Shown: piece by piece, positions 44,986-55,426 of the stretch
How positions within the stretch are numbered: the first letter of the stretch is position 1
How the letters are laid out: every line of letters starts with the position of its first letter
Assembly (NCBI RefSeq): GCF_001653235.2
Contig: NW_019154046.1
Coordinates: forward strand, 516,227-580,226
DNA length: 64,000 bases
Direction: 5' to 3'
Source of the DNA: Pochonia chlamydosporia 170
Taxonomy: Eukaryota > Ascomycota > Sordariomycetes > Hypocreales > Clavicipitaceae
Position numbers and translations under genes: made by a program
The notes under the pieces: generated by a model
Seen by the model: only the letters and a program-made list of their open reading frames with translations
The model's database searches: none
What the model was told of the DNA's origin: nothing

Positions 44986-45428
44986 TAACGTACTCCATAT
45001 GCGAGCGGCGCACCCAAGCGAGCGGCGCACTACAAATCCAATACAAATCATCATTTCCACCTCCTTGCAAAAACCGCCAATTCCAGATAAAAATCGACGA
45101 CACTTTGGGTCTAGATTAACTGTGTTATAATAGTACTTCACTATTTTTCTGAAATTTTCTGAAATTCTTTTCCAGCTGCAATTTAGAAACTTCGTTATAA
45201 GATAGTTATTCTTATAACCGAAATTTAGAAATATCTCTCCAAATAAAAATACGTAAAATCCCAGAATATTCTGATATCGCTACTGCATAGAGGTTAATGC
45301 ATAGTTAAAAATATCATCGACTTTTATCCAGCAATGGTGGTTTTTGCAAGGGTGTTAAAATGGTGGTTTGTATGGGATTTGTAGTGCGCCGCTCGCTTGG
45401 GTGCGCCGCTCGCATATGGAGTACGTTA
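44986..45428. mobile_element. 439-bp MITE with ~100-bp TIRs and TA flanks
   Basis: Element 44988-45426 begins ACGTACTCCATATGCGAGCG and ends with the reverse complement of the same sequence. The inverted match covers at least 60 bp perfectly or nearly so and continues weakly to about 100 bp (CTTGCAAAAACC on both sides). TA dinucleotides flank it at 44986-44987 and 45427-45428, as for Tc1/mariner (pogo/Fot1-like) elements. Inside each end, the GCGAGCGGCGCACC word occurs as a short direct duplication. There is no coding capacity, so it is non-autonomous. Confidence 0.88.
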
Positions 45429-45429
45429 G

Positions 45430-47150
45430 CTGGTGGAGACATCACAAAGACTTGTTGGAGGGGGGAAGGGCTAAGTTGCAGACAATGGTTCGGTTAACTC
45501 GTTGAAACGAAATTTTAACCCAGCCGATTCTTGGCCATGCAACATTTAACGTCGGAAAACGGACTTACTAGAGATTAAGTCTTATGGTGCTAATACAGCA
45601 CCACCGTGTTGACAAAAGTTGCTAGGGAGCTTTGTTTGGCACTGCTTCTAACGGCGCCGTCTTACATTTAACGGCTTACCTCCAGGGGATTAACTTCCCC
45701 TCCAGGGCCTCCACAGGAGCTTTAGAAACCCACAACGAGAGCGCCGCCATGATTGGGAGGGCAATACCGACCTGGTGAAGCTTCCAGTTAGTTCAAGTCT
45801 TCATATGGGTTAGAAAAGAAGAGAGAACCGTACATTGATCCTGTAGGCTAAATCTACTGGCACGAAGAACCCTATATGGCCATGGCAACATTAGCAGAGC
45901 CAAGGGAGAGCGAAAGTGTCGTGTACTTAATTTTATATTGGAATTCATTGAAGACATAAAAGGCAATTAAGACAGCGAGGCCTATATAGGACAACCCTGG
46001 AAGAGGTTTTGTTAGCATTGAGCCTTGTGCTGTGGGATTGAAAATGTGAGTATTGTTGTCGGATAAAACTGCCTCTGTTGATTGAACAAGCAGACTTGGA
46101 GTAATTGCTAGATGTCATAAAATCATAGATATCAGGAGATGAGAGGCTGGCCAACCACCTGAAATTTTTATCAGAAGGCTGGTAGTTATGCTTCTGAACT
46201 CAGATAAATGACGTGAATCCCTCTGGCAAGAGAAGGACAACGAACAAGAACAACAATGAATTCATCATTAGTAATTACCTGTGCGCCACGATATTAAATT
46301 TGGCTAACTATGACTCTTATAACGTGATAGTAACACTGTAACAGCGAGATACGGGCTGGTTTGTGTCCAAAATGAGATATATAAGGATTCTCGGCCTTCC
46401 CAATAGTTGCCTAGAATTAAGCCTAAAACGTAGTTCTAAATTAACGTTACGTTTATTTGCCGATTAGCATAATAGACACGCATGCATATATAAGCCTCCT
46501 AATAAAGTACAGAAAGCTTATGGATGCTGGTCTTCTGCGTCTAGATTAGGACAAACTATTATGGACAGAACTTCTGGATGTTTGTAGAGAACTAGCTATA
46601 GTATATGGCAAACACTAAATAAACTTGCTGTGTAAACGTGAAGTTAAAATACCTAACTATATATTACGATTTAATTCACATAACGTGTAATAACTACGTA
46701 CTAACTTATGCACTTTTAAGCCTTTTAAGAGAACTAATAGTGCTTAAGTGAATGGGATTTAACTGGAAAGTAATATGCAAACTATAGAAGCTAAAGGCCC
46801 ACTTAGCACCTAAGGAGCTTACAGAACATTAAGGATAACGGCTACATGTAAAGGCCTGCGTGTATATATACCAGATATTAAGGCCTACTGGCGCTGGTTG
46901 TTATCTTGCCCTTATATACCCTAAAACTGACAAGCGCAATAACCAAAATTACACCAACCTCAGCGCGAATGAAATGCCCCTTCCTTATGGGCTAGTTGCT
47001 ACTGGGGAGTAGAACCTACACTAGCGCATTAGAATCAGGCGGCATTGGCACGAGCACAAAGTTATTGTTGTTGTTGTTGTTGCTGCTGGTATCATGTTCA
47101 TATTAACTAACTGAGCTATAAACCCTTCCACCCTCACGCCGATTCTAATT
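45430..47150. other. AT-rich, gene-free tract (RIP-like), with repeat A inside
   Basis: Very TA-rich from about 46380 to 46960, stop-dense in all frames, consistent with old, possibly RIP-mutated repeat DNA. Repeat A copy 2 lies at 46060-46345. A (GTT)n microsatellite lies at about 47061-47085. Confidence 0.5.
46060..46345 (-). repeat. Dispersed repeat A, copy 2
   Basis: Reverse-complement match to 4345-4628. The leader frame reads MMNSLLFLFVVLLLPEGFTS. A possible GT-AG segment (GTCATT...TTTCAG) would join it in frame to WLASLSSPDIYDFMTSSNYS then KSACSINRGSFIRQQ. The donor is weak, so this spliced small-secreted-protein reading is only a suggestion. Confidence 0.6.
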
Positions 47151-47456
47151 CTAACCCTTACCTAGATCTTGCCCACGTCCATAATGGCCACGACCTCTGT
47201 CATAGACATAAGCAGCGGAGGGTTGCTGTAGCTTAACGGCAGCTACTGGCTTGTTGGCTGAGGCACTGCTGCTCACAGAGGGCGAAGAGGAAGCAAGCGC
47301 ATTGTCGAAGTGTCGGTTAGCCATATTTTCAGTGCGATAATTTCTGGTATCAAGCTGTGCTTGTTTGAGTGACATTGATGAAGCGGTGTTGGGGAACAGC
47401 AGCTGCATATCTACTTCTCTCGACCGGCAGCTTGCGAGGCCCCAGCACCAGCCCAA
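47151..47456 (-). CDS. Unrecognised frame, Gln/Ser/Ala-rich with RG tail
   Basis: 101 codons: SLKQAQLDTRNYRTENMANR, a Ser/Ala-rich stretch, then YDRGRGHYGRGQDLGKG. This could be part of a retrotransposon gag or simply chance; the surroundings are repeat DNA. Confidence 0.2.
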   Translation of the reverse strand: MGWCWGLASCRSREVDMQLLFPNTASSMSLKQAQLDTRNYRTENMANRHFDNALASSSPSVSSSASANKPVAAVKLQQPSAAYVYDRGRGHYGRGQDLGKG

Positions 47457-47553
47457 AGGGAGAAGTTTCCCTCATGGTTGTTGTCCATTAAAATTGCGAT
47501 GAAGTCTTATTGGAGCTAAGAAATTAAACACACTTATTGTTATCGAATAAATA

Positions 47554-47962
47554 GCGTTATGCATTCCTTTCTCGTCTGCTACTTATCGCCACGCTTAAAG
47601 CGTCTAGATGTAAGTGGCTGATAGATCCTACTACCTTGTCCGCTTGAGGAACCGTGTGGTGTTGTTTGCGAAAGCTTAACTGTAGTTGATTGACCCTTTG
47701 TTGCTAACGTAAAGTGCGTGGTAACCTGGTTGGCCAGACTTCTCCACTAACAAGACTACTTAATATGATCAAACAAACGCTCTACGCACTTCCTTCTCGT
47801 CTTCACGCTTAAAAGCGCCTTAACGTGAATGGCTGATGGATCCCTTTACCTTGCCTGATTGAGGAAGAGTGTTATAGTTGTTCTTGAGCTTCCTTCTGGT
47901 TGCCGTTCTTGGTTAACAATAAGTGTGCGGTAAAGTGATTGGCCGAACTTCCCCACCAAGTG
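47554..47962. repeat. Diverged direct duplication of ~200 bp
   Basis: 47554-47752 and 47778-47962 share the same order of words: CTTCTCGTCT/CTGCT, CACGCTTAAA-GCG, GTGGCTGATAGATCC / ATGGCTGATGGATCC, CCTTG, TTGAGGAA, GTGCGTGGTAA / GTGCGGTAAA, TTGGCC. Identity is perhaps 70 percent. It may be subterminal repeats of a decayed transposon. Confidence 0.55.
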
Positions 47963-48299
47963 GCACGAGGTTGTAATTACTCCTCTTGGCACTTGACTAC
48001 ACATGCTAGAGCACATAGCAGCACGCCAGCCGACTACTGGGCAATTGCGGGGGCAATTCTGTTGACTGCTGGATCTGCAAGTGATCCTCCCTACTAGACG
48101 CCAAGGTGGCTATGGGGTTGGAGGCCATTGTTCCACTTGAAAGTACTTAATAATGTCCTCCCTACGATTGAGTATGCTCCATCGTTACCAAATCATCGTG
48201 ATACACATATTCAGTTTGCACCCTCAGATTCCCCTATCCATTATGCTAGAATTCTTGGCCGTTCGCCCAGTTGCCCCCAAGAAACCATATGGGGATTGG

Positions 48300-48700
48300 T
48301 ATCAATACAAGCAACTTGAAAAGCATTCCCGGACGTTCGCCAAACGAAAATGCAATTTTTGTCGTCAAAGCAAAGTAAAGGTATGTTTTCCGCTAGAGTA
48401 TCCATATTTGGTTGTAGAAGGTCGCAGTGCGTCTTATTCTGTTGCCAGTGTAGCCAGACTGAACGGTGGCGGCGGAAGTTTGCGCACACTGTGCATTTCG
48501 ATGAAACCGCAGCGGCAACTTCCGCTTCTCAAACCGATAAGTTGTACATAGCCGTGGTTTTCGCGGGGTGTCAATTGCCAAAACGCGGGGAAATGAGGCA
48601 GAGATACAATTGCCGCCAAAACCTGTGTCTGGTGGCGGTATTCGGATTTTCGGGAAACAAATGCCCCTCATCGTTCCTGCGTAAAGAGTGCAAATAATGG
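48300..48700 (+). pseudogene. Possible Zn2Cys6 finger remnant
   Basis: The frame KPYGDWYQYKQLEKHSRTFA then KRKCNFCRQSKVK is followed by a GTATGT...CAG intron (48381-48448), giving a third Cys in CX2CX6C spacing. This is the first half of a fungal zinc cluster. The second half (three further Cys) is not recognisable. Decayed or coincidental. Confidence 0.3.
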
Positions 48701-49416
48701 CTGGCCATAAAAAGCCAAAGACGCAACAGGTGGCTGATCGTCTGCAAATGGCTCTTGCCCACACGGGAGTGGGACACTCACGCCATGACCTTTACCCACA
48801 TAGGCCTTTGTGCGCTGGACAGAGCCCCTGTAGGCTAACAGCAGCGCATGCACATGGCAAAGGCTAGGCCCCTGGCAAGGCTCTTCAGAGGCATCCCTGC
48901 GATTCATGTCGAGCACTTCAGTACGTCTTGCTTAGCGACACTCGGTGCATAGCTGGTAGAGTTACTCAGGTACATGTCCCAAAGATCGCAGGGGTGAGGC
49001 GGTCCGTTTGCCCCCAATTGCTGCGAAGGAGCGAGAAGTTGCTCTCCCGCAAGATCAAACCTGACCCCCTGACATGTGGTCTCCAACGCAGTCTATCATC
49101 TTGCTGGACTACACAAATATAGCGGCATTGCTGTTTACCCTGACCCTGGTAAGCTTTATCGAGGTTGTTAAGCAATGATGAACTTATTTGGAGGCATTCG
49201 GCCAGATACATAGGTAGCTATTGAAGAGCTAGAGAGAAATAGACACAGTAGTGCCTGAGGCTGCGCAGGTAGGGCGATACGTGGGAACACATTTCGCAAA
49301 GAGGTTGGGGGAACCGAATGAACGGTTGCAGGGCCAGGCTTGCCTTGGAAAGAAGGTGGTACCCTGCCAGAGCCTCCTCGAACAGGCAGGCAATGAAAGA
49401 TACCAAGTCGCTCTGA
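48701..49416. other. No recognisable gene
   Basis: Only antiparallel short frames without domain character. Confidence 0.35.
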
Positions 49417-50344
49417 TCATTTGAAAAAATCCCTAGCCACCTCTCTTGACATATTTCCGACACCCTGAATCGCTTCATCCCGCGCTATCATGCGATCAAC
49501 CGAAATCAGTGGTGTATTGGGAGCCCACGTGCCGTCAAACCCAATGTTTCCGATCCAATGCCGCGCCTTGTCGAATGCCTCGGCGTATTTAACAGTCGTC
49601 CCCGTTGCTGCTGTTGTCTCTTTCAAGCCGTGCTCACAAAACTTTAAGCATTGAGCTAGCATTACGCGATGCCCATTCAGCACCTTCAGGACCATATCCA
49701 CGTCTTCCTCTCTGATGCTGAGGCTGTTCAAGGATAATGAGCTAATGGCCAGCTGGAGGCCTTCCATTTGGCCAGTGAAGGAATTTATGCAAGACGCTAT
49801 CTTCGTTTCGAGAGATTGCAGAGCTTCTTTGTTGTCTCGGACAGTTTGGCTTGGATACATCATCAACGACAGAGTCTTGGCTCGTAAAGGGAAGAAGGTC
49901 TTACAAGGTAGCCACTCCGATTGCAAGATCCAGTGTCTGCTTATAGCGCTGCAGCTTAGCTTTGAATAGAGTGATGTCCTTCTCGTGATATAGTAGGCGA
50001 CCCTTGTCACGGCTAGATATGAGAGGTGGTGTCGAGTGAGAGGTGAGATCCGCTAGTTTTTTGCTGAAATCATTACACGACTCGTGGCATTGCTGACTGA
50101 CAGCCTTTAGGTTGTCGAGACACGCCAGCTGGTTGGGGGAGTAGTTCGAGTTCTGTTGCTCAGAAAGTTCTGTCGATAGTGATGAAAGCTGGCCCCCGAC
50201 AGCTTGGATCTCCTGGCTTACGCTTTTCAGGGTCTCGGGAGCATTTGAAAAACCCTCTATCAAACCCCGCAGAAATTTGCAAGTCGAAAACGCCGCTTGG
50301 AGTACACCTAGCACGCCGACGGTGATGCTGAATGGATCGGACAT
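49417..50344 (-). CDS. Helo-like (fungal STAND N-terminal domain) protein, 290 aa
   Basis: Two exons, 50344-49905 and 49849-49417, joined by a 55-bp intron (GTAAGA...AAG); 873 coding bases. The N-terminus (MSDPFSITVGVLGVLQAAFS, CKFLRGLIEGF) matches the Helo-like N-terminal domain (PF17111-type) of fungal STAND receptors. A mostly helical region follows (NKEALQSLETKIASCINSFT, EEDVDMVLKVLNGHRVMLAQ) with a short Cys-containing hydrophobic stretch (CLKFCEHGLKETTAAT). No NTPase or repeats follow, so the effector-type domain stands alone, like the partner genes adjacent to some fungal NLRs. It is divergent from the RGS fusion gene, 324 bp apart, and may share a promoter with it. Membrane activity is an inference from related HeLo domains. 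Confidence 0.78.
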
Positions 50345-50668
50345 GTCTTTATCGCTTTACTCTGATCTGAAGGTATTGGACGAGTTGCCCTAAATATAGA
50401 AAGGCGGTGAAAGTAGTGATCCCCAGGTCGTTTGGCGTTACGTTTATCGACGAGGCATTAACGACTTGATAATGAGGGGGGTTACTTGGTAACAAATCAC
50501 ACATGCAACAGTGCCAGGAAGCAGCCTGAGCTGGCTAGTTTATCCGAACCCCCGCATACCGAAAAGCAAGGCTGTTTGCGTCTCATCAGCGCCACAGAAG
50601 TCTCGCCTCGACATCTTACCTAGTTTAATCCATGGACCGACAGTGTTAATTGCTAGATCTGTCGAGAG

Positions 50669-52542
50669 ATGGACAAATTACGGCGGGATGATGTTACTGC
50701 TGATTTCTTTGGTCCCAACGACGAGGTGGCGTCGGCTCCGCCCGGCAGGGTTGCCATTGCCAAAGACAATGCCAGGCTCTTCGTCGGGAACGTCATCAAC
50801 AATCATGCCGAACCATCTCGCCATGACACATTTGCCATCGATTCCGAACGGTCGTCCCTTATGACCACATCCGGGCTCGACCCAATTACGTTGACAGCAA
50901 AGGTTTTCGAAGCCGCAACCCCGGTCGCCAGCGCCCTGCGATCATGTCAGAAGCAGGCTGCGCGGTTCAAGATTGCTGCCCTGTCCATTGCATTGCTGCA
51001 CACGGAGTGCGCGGCCATCCGGACCACTCTTATCCAGATCAAGTCTCTGCTGTCGCGAGACGGGCAAAAGCCTCTCACAATCGAGGCGGAGAGGATCATC
51101 CTGGAGGACTATTATGGGGTGCTCGAGTTTAGCTGGCTCCTGTTTAATGTCATCCTAAAACATCTGCGGAACCTTGGCCTCACCCAGTTGGAGGGGGTGA
51201 GCAAAGATGACTTTACAGCCAAGATGGAGAAGTTGTGGGAGTATCGGGAAATGGATGGAATCATCCAGGTTCTCGGCCGTCAAGCTCGAGCGGTCGATCT
51301 CTTTCATATGGCTCTTCAATCGTACGGTTTCCACAGCCATTCTACTGCTCGGGGCAATGCTAACAAGACTCAGCGAGACTGAGCAGGAAATTTCCACAAT
51401 CATGAAAAGCCCGGAAGCAAAGCAGGTCATTGCAAGCATCTCTGGCGATACAATATCGCTGCATGAGTCTTTTTGTGCAGCGCCTGATGGCGCATCCGGC
51501 ATGGAAACTGCATCTGTGACTGGCGGGCGAGAGCGTAATTTTAATCAAATTCTAAAATGCACCGCACTTTACCAGAGAGCATCCATGGCAGCCCGGCAAG
51601 ACTTACTATTCCAGCACCACCGCTTGTCTTACAATGTGAGTACAGGAGAAGCTGCGCCATCTCATACCGAGTCGACATCGGACCCGAGAATGCGTCCAAC
51701 GGTACCAATCTCTGTCTACAAAGACAAGACGGAAGCCGATTCACCAGTAGAACCATCGCGATGGAAAATGGCATTTGATCAAACTACTCCTGCCAACGAA
51801 AGCTTAGACCATTACAAAGTAGCCAAAAGACCGCCAACCTTGTTCGAAATTCTTTCCCGGAGAACGACGAAGCCATACTCGTTAATCGAATTCTACGTAT
51901 ATATGAGAGACGTACAACTATCTGTTGACTATCTCGACTTCTGGTGTGTACCAGTACCCTGTTTTCCGATTCTGCCGATTTTAACCTGAGACTAGGCTGG
52001 ATGTTGAGCAACACTTGGCTCTCTGTCGACACTACGTGAGAGAGTTTCGAAGGTCCGTAGCAGTCAGCAAGGCCGACTCGATCGACTCCTATGAACGCAT
52101 AACGGTACAATCTGCGGACGACAACGGCAAGACGCACGCCGGAAGTGACGTGGCGTCGGAGCCGAACAGCACTGTGGCAAGACAAGACATCCGAGCGTCC
52201 GCCGAGAAGATCCTCTACACGTTCCTGCTCCCCGGAGCGGAGCGCGAAATTATCCTGCCCAGCTCTATTACCCAGGCCGTGACCACCACAATAGAGGAAG
52301 ACGGTAGGGACGACCCCGAGGTGTTTGACGCCGCCAAGGATTATGTCTTCCACGCCATGGAGAGAGATGCGTTCCCAGGCTTTGTGAATCTGAGCAAGCC
52401 GCTGTTTAGGATTTTTAGGAGGTCGGGAACGCTGGGCTCATTGGTGAATAGGTTGTCCGCCGTTAGCCCCGAGCCGCAGGCGGTGCAGTCGTTGCATGAT
52501 GAGGGGTACGGAGTTCAACGCATTTTCCCGGGCAACTATTAG
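50669..52542 (+). CDS. STAND-type N-terminal region fused to an RGS domain (591 aa)
   Basis: Three exons: 50669-51321, 51368-51943, 51996-52542; introns of 46 bp (GTACGG...CTAACAAG) and 52 bp (GTGTGT...TAG), both frame-preserving; 1776 coding bases. The N-terminal half has a linker (IAKDNARLFVGNVINNH) and a helical domain (LDPITLTAKVFEAATPVASA, FKIAALSIALLHTECAAIRT, then TEQEISTIMKSPEAKQVIAS) of the kind heading many fungal STAND/ankyrin proteins. Residues about 372-548 form an RGS domain (KRPPTLFEILSRRTTKPYSL, VYMRDVQLSVDYLDFW, EKILYTFLLPGAEREIILPS, AKDYVFHAMERDAFPGFVNL) with an insertion in the middle. RGS domains speed GTP hydrolysis by G-alpha subunits. The start ATG at 50669 is the first in frame; MTTSGLDPIT further in is possible. 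Confidence 0.75.
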
Positions 52543-53169
52543 AAGCGTTGGGCACGTCGAAGGCGCCGCGGGTCTACTGACGAGGGCTATTGTCCAAATC
52601 CGTCCTGCCAACATTAAAGTCAGTACGATTCCGTCCATCGCGAAGTAAGACAGGCGCAATCATAAGAAAGAAGAAGAGGAGCTTTTTGACCAGACGCTTC
52701 GAGTTACATAGGCGTAACCCAGGCCATTAACCGCAGCGTCAGCTGGTTAAGGACGCAAAAGCTTGATCCGGACGTCTTCCCAGATTCAATCAGCTCCGCT
52801 AACCCAACGTCTGTGAGCCACCCAAACTTTCATTCGAGTTCATCATTGGTCCTGTTATGGTGGGGTTCCATATTCTGAATCTTGTCATTATTCCATTTCC
52901 TGGTGATGCTCTACTTCTCCGCCCGCTCATCCTTCTGTCGAGCAATCATTGGTGTAGCTAAGCCTAGCAGTGGATGCGGCCAAGAGTCCTCCTACGTCAT
53001 TCAGCAACGGTAACCTCAGATAATGTATCATCAAAACCTCCGGGTTCAGCTAAAGACATTCAGTCTCCGACCTTTGCGTGGAAATATTCAGCCAATACAG
53101 GGGCAGATACCAACAAATACGACGTCGACGATCCGAAGGAAAAGGCGCGGCAAGGTCAACAATGCATAC
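52543..53169. other. No recognisable gene
   Basis: Short frames only, between the RGS fusion gene and an ankyrin fragment. Confidence 0.4.
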
Positions 53170-53657
53170 GTTGTAAAAGGACATGGCTGCAACGGCGTGG
53201 TCAGGCTGCTGCTTGAGAAGGGCATCTCGGTGGACGCTAAGGACGAGTGGTTGGGCCGGACGCCGCTATCGTGGGCCGCAGGCAACGGACACGTGGCCGT
53301 GGTTAAGCAGCTGCTCGAGAAGGGCGCCATCGTGGACACCAAGGACAAGACTGGCCAGACGCCGCTATGGCTGGCGGCCGGCAACGGGCACGAGGCCGTG
53401 GTCAGGATGCTTATCGGGAATGGCGCCGCCGTGGACGCCAAGGACGAGTGGTTCGGCGGCAGGACGCCGTTATCGTGGGCCGCCCGCAACGGGCACGAGG
53501 TCGTGGTCAGAATGCTGATTGAGAAGGGTGCAGCTGTCGACGTCGAGGACGAGAACGGCTGGGCGGCACTGAGGTGGGCTGCCACGATCGAGCACGAGAC
53601 TGTGGCCAGGCTGCTGATCGAGAAGAGCGCTGTGGGCCTCGGTAACCATTCAAGTGA
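53170..53657 (+). pseudogene. Ankyrin-repeat fragment, cut by a FAR1 scrap
   Basis: Five ankyrin repeats in one open frame: GVVRLLLEKGISVDAKDEW, TPLSWAAGNGHVAVVKQLLE, TPLWLAAGNGHEAVVRMLIG, TPLSWAARNGHEVVVRMLIE and a diverged last one (ALRWAATIEHETVARLLIEK). GC-rich and undamaged internally. Homology ends near 53657, where sequence of a MULE (opposite strand) begins; the frame then stops at 53685. Upstream (from about 53023) the frame is open but not ankyrin-like. It is most likely the tail of an NLR. Confidence 0.8.
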
Positions 53658-53990
53658 GGTAAATATCCTGTCACGTCGCCAATGAGGGCGGATTTTGCTG
53701 GCGTAAATATGTTTGGATATCTTTCGGTGAGATGCCCGCAGATACAAGCTCCAAAATAGTCGCTTTTCCAGAGGCATCTAGTTGACGATGCACCGGATGA
53801 GCTGATGGATGGGGACTTGGGTCATGATTTTGCCTTGAGCGCCGATGATCTGGCCGGTGTTGCAGGTACCAAGTAGACTTGCCAGGAGATTCCTTGGCCA
53901 AGACTGAGAACGGGTAGCTAGTACGACGGCTTGTTGTCTTTCTCTTTGGCTCCTTCGCTGCATAATCATACGTGATCAATTGACTCATAG
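53658..53990 (-). pseudogene. FAR1 DNA-binding scrap of a third MULE
   Basis: The minus strand reads RKTTSRRTSYPFSVLAKES, STWYLQHRPDHRRSRQNHD, SAHPVHRQLDASGKATI and DIQTYLRQQNPPSLAT, a stop, then QDIYL. This parallels SRRTGCKFSVLAKQS...HPAHRR...LATQRDIYN in copy 2. The zinc-ligand Cys of GCKF is replaced by Tyr. The catalytic domain is absent, and its end forms the junction with the ankyrin fragment. Confidence 0.8.
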
Positions 53991-54126
53991 GTTCTTTTTG
54001 CTAACTCTATGCATTTACACCGTATAGCTATTGATGGAGGTGTCGAGCCATTATAATCTCTCTAGTCTGGCTCAACAGAGTGATAATTGGGTAATGCCAT
54101 CGTCACGGTATCATGTCCACCTCTAG

Positions 54127-54760
54127 TCATAGTGGTGTCCTCAAAGTAGTATCCACTGTATTCCCGTTGGACTTGTCGAGCAGTAACTGAACGACGGCTT
54201 CATGGCCGCTATAGGCGGCCCATGATAGCGGCGTCTGACCATACCTACTATCCTTGTCCTCAATATGAGCGCCATTTTCAAGCAGCAGCCTTGCGAGAGT
54301 GTAGTGGCCTCTCATGGCGGCCCATAACAGTGGTGTCGGACCGTACTCGCCATCCTTCGCCGCCAGGAGCTTAACCATGGCAATGTGCCCCTTCTTGGCG
54401 GCTAACCACAGCGGCGTCCGACCATACTCATCGTCCTTCGTCACAACATTAGAATCCTTATCAAGCAGCAGCTTAACTACGGCCTCGTGCCCCATTTCAG
54501 CCACCGTAGGGGCGTCCGGCCAGCTTCATCCTTTGTTTTAATATCGGCGCCTTTATCGAGCAGCAGATGAATCACGACGTCGTGTCCATTCTCGGCGGCC
54601 CTAGGTATACGAGGCAAGTTTTGGACGTGAATACTCGTAAGATTCGCATTTGTACAAACTTGCATACCCTGATACGTGGCGGTTTTAGGACAAGGAGTGT
54701 GAAAGGGCGAGAAAGCGACTTTAGTCTGTATTTTGAGCCCTCTGGAACCCAGCCGCAATT
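54127..54760 (-). pseudogene. Ankyrin-repeat fragment with frameshift
   Basis: About five ankyrin repeats: AENGHDVVIHLLLDKGADIK; then, after a frameshift near 54500, MGHEAVVKLLLDKDSNVVTK, TPLWLAAKKGHIAMVKLL, TPLLWAAMRGHYTLARLLLE and TPLSWAAYSGHEAVVQLLLD. It ends at LRTPL and stop. Opposite in strand to the fragment at 53170, from which it differs considerably. NLR tail remnant. Confidence 0.8.
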
Positions 54761-54779
54761 ATATGTAATGTAACGTTCT

Positions 54780-55121
54780 TTATTGCGTCTTCAGATTCGT
54801 CATCACTATCGTCAGCTCATCCGTCACTCCTTTTACCTGTGGCCTTACACGATGGTTACAAAATAACACGGTGGTACTTTTCGCCGCGTACTTCTTTCCC
54901 CTAGCACCATAAGATAAGAGAAGTTCTGGAGTCAAATCTGCCTTCGGGGGCCTGGCTTCTTCGAGATGAGTATTACCAGATCGCGGTGGATGGCGTGAGC
55001 CGATCTGTGTTCTTGGACGATATGGGCACGTAGCCTTCACATTCATGGATCTTGCCTTGCGTGAGTATTCTTCAATGTTCGACATACCCATCTGAGCCCC
55101 CCGATTCTTATCTATCAAAGA
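54780..55121. other. No clear gene; flank of the helical-repeat relic
   Basis: A minus-strand frame spanning this part is antisense to the repeat relic and lacks domain character. Confidence 0.35.
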
Positions 55122-55426
55122 GTGGACGAGTTGCCAGTTAGCGAAGGTGTAATCATATCTGCTGCACGGAGTCCAAATTATGGCGAAAAGTTTATGAAGC
55201 GTCTGCTTCACCGGTTGGGGGATAAGGTCCAGATTACAGAAGATGTGCTTATCGCAGCTGCCCAGAACCGGCACGTTGGGAAGGGAGTAATGGAGCTTCT
55301 TTTTAGCCAGAGAAGAGATGATATCAAGGCCACAGAAGGCGTGCTTATTGCAGCAGCAGAGAATTGCGATGAGGAAGTCATGGAACTCCTGCTCTACCAA
55401 AAGGGCGATGAGGTTCGGATCACAGA
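55122..55426 (+). pseudogene. Relic of a tandem helical-repeat protein (TEGVLIAAAEN repeats)
   Basis: Three successive units of about 32-36 residues: SEGVIISAARSPNYGEKFMK; TEDVLIAAAQNRHVGKGVME with LLFSQRRDDIKA; TEGVLIAAAENCDEEVMELL with LYQKGDEVRI. The next unit starts TDSVV but is cut at 55427 by the hAT element. I have seen this repeat type at the C-terminus of fungal STAND/ankyrin-like proteins, but I cannot name a Pfam family with confidence. No upstream NTPase is present. Confidence 0.6.
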
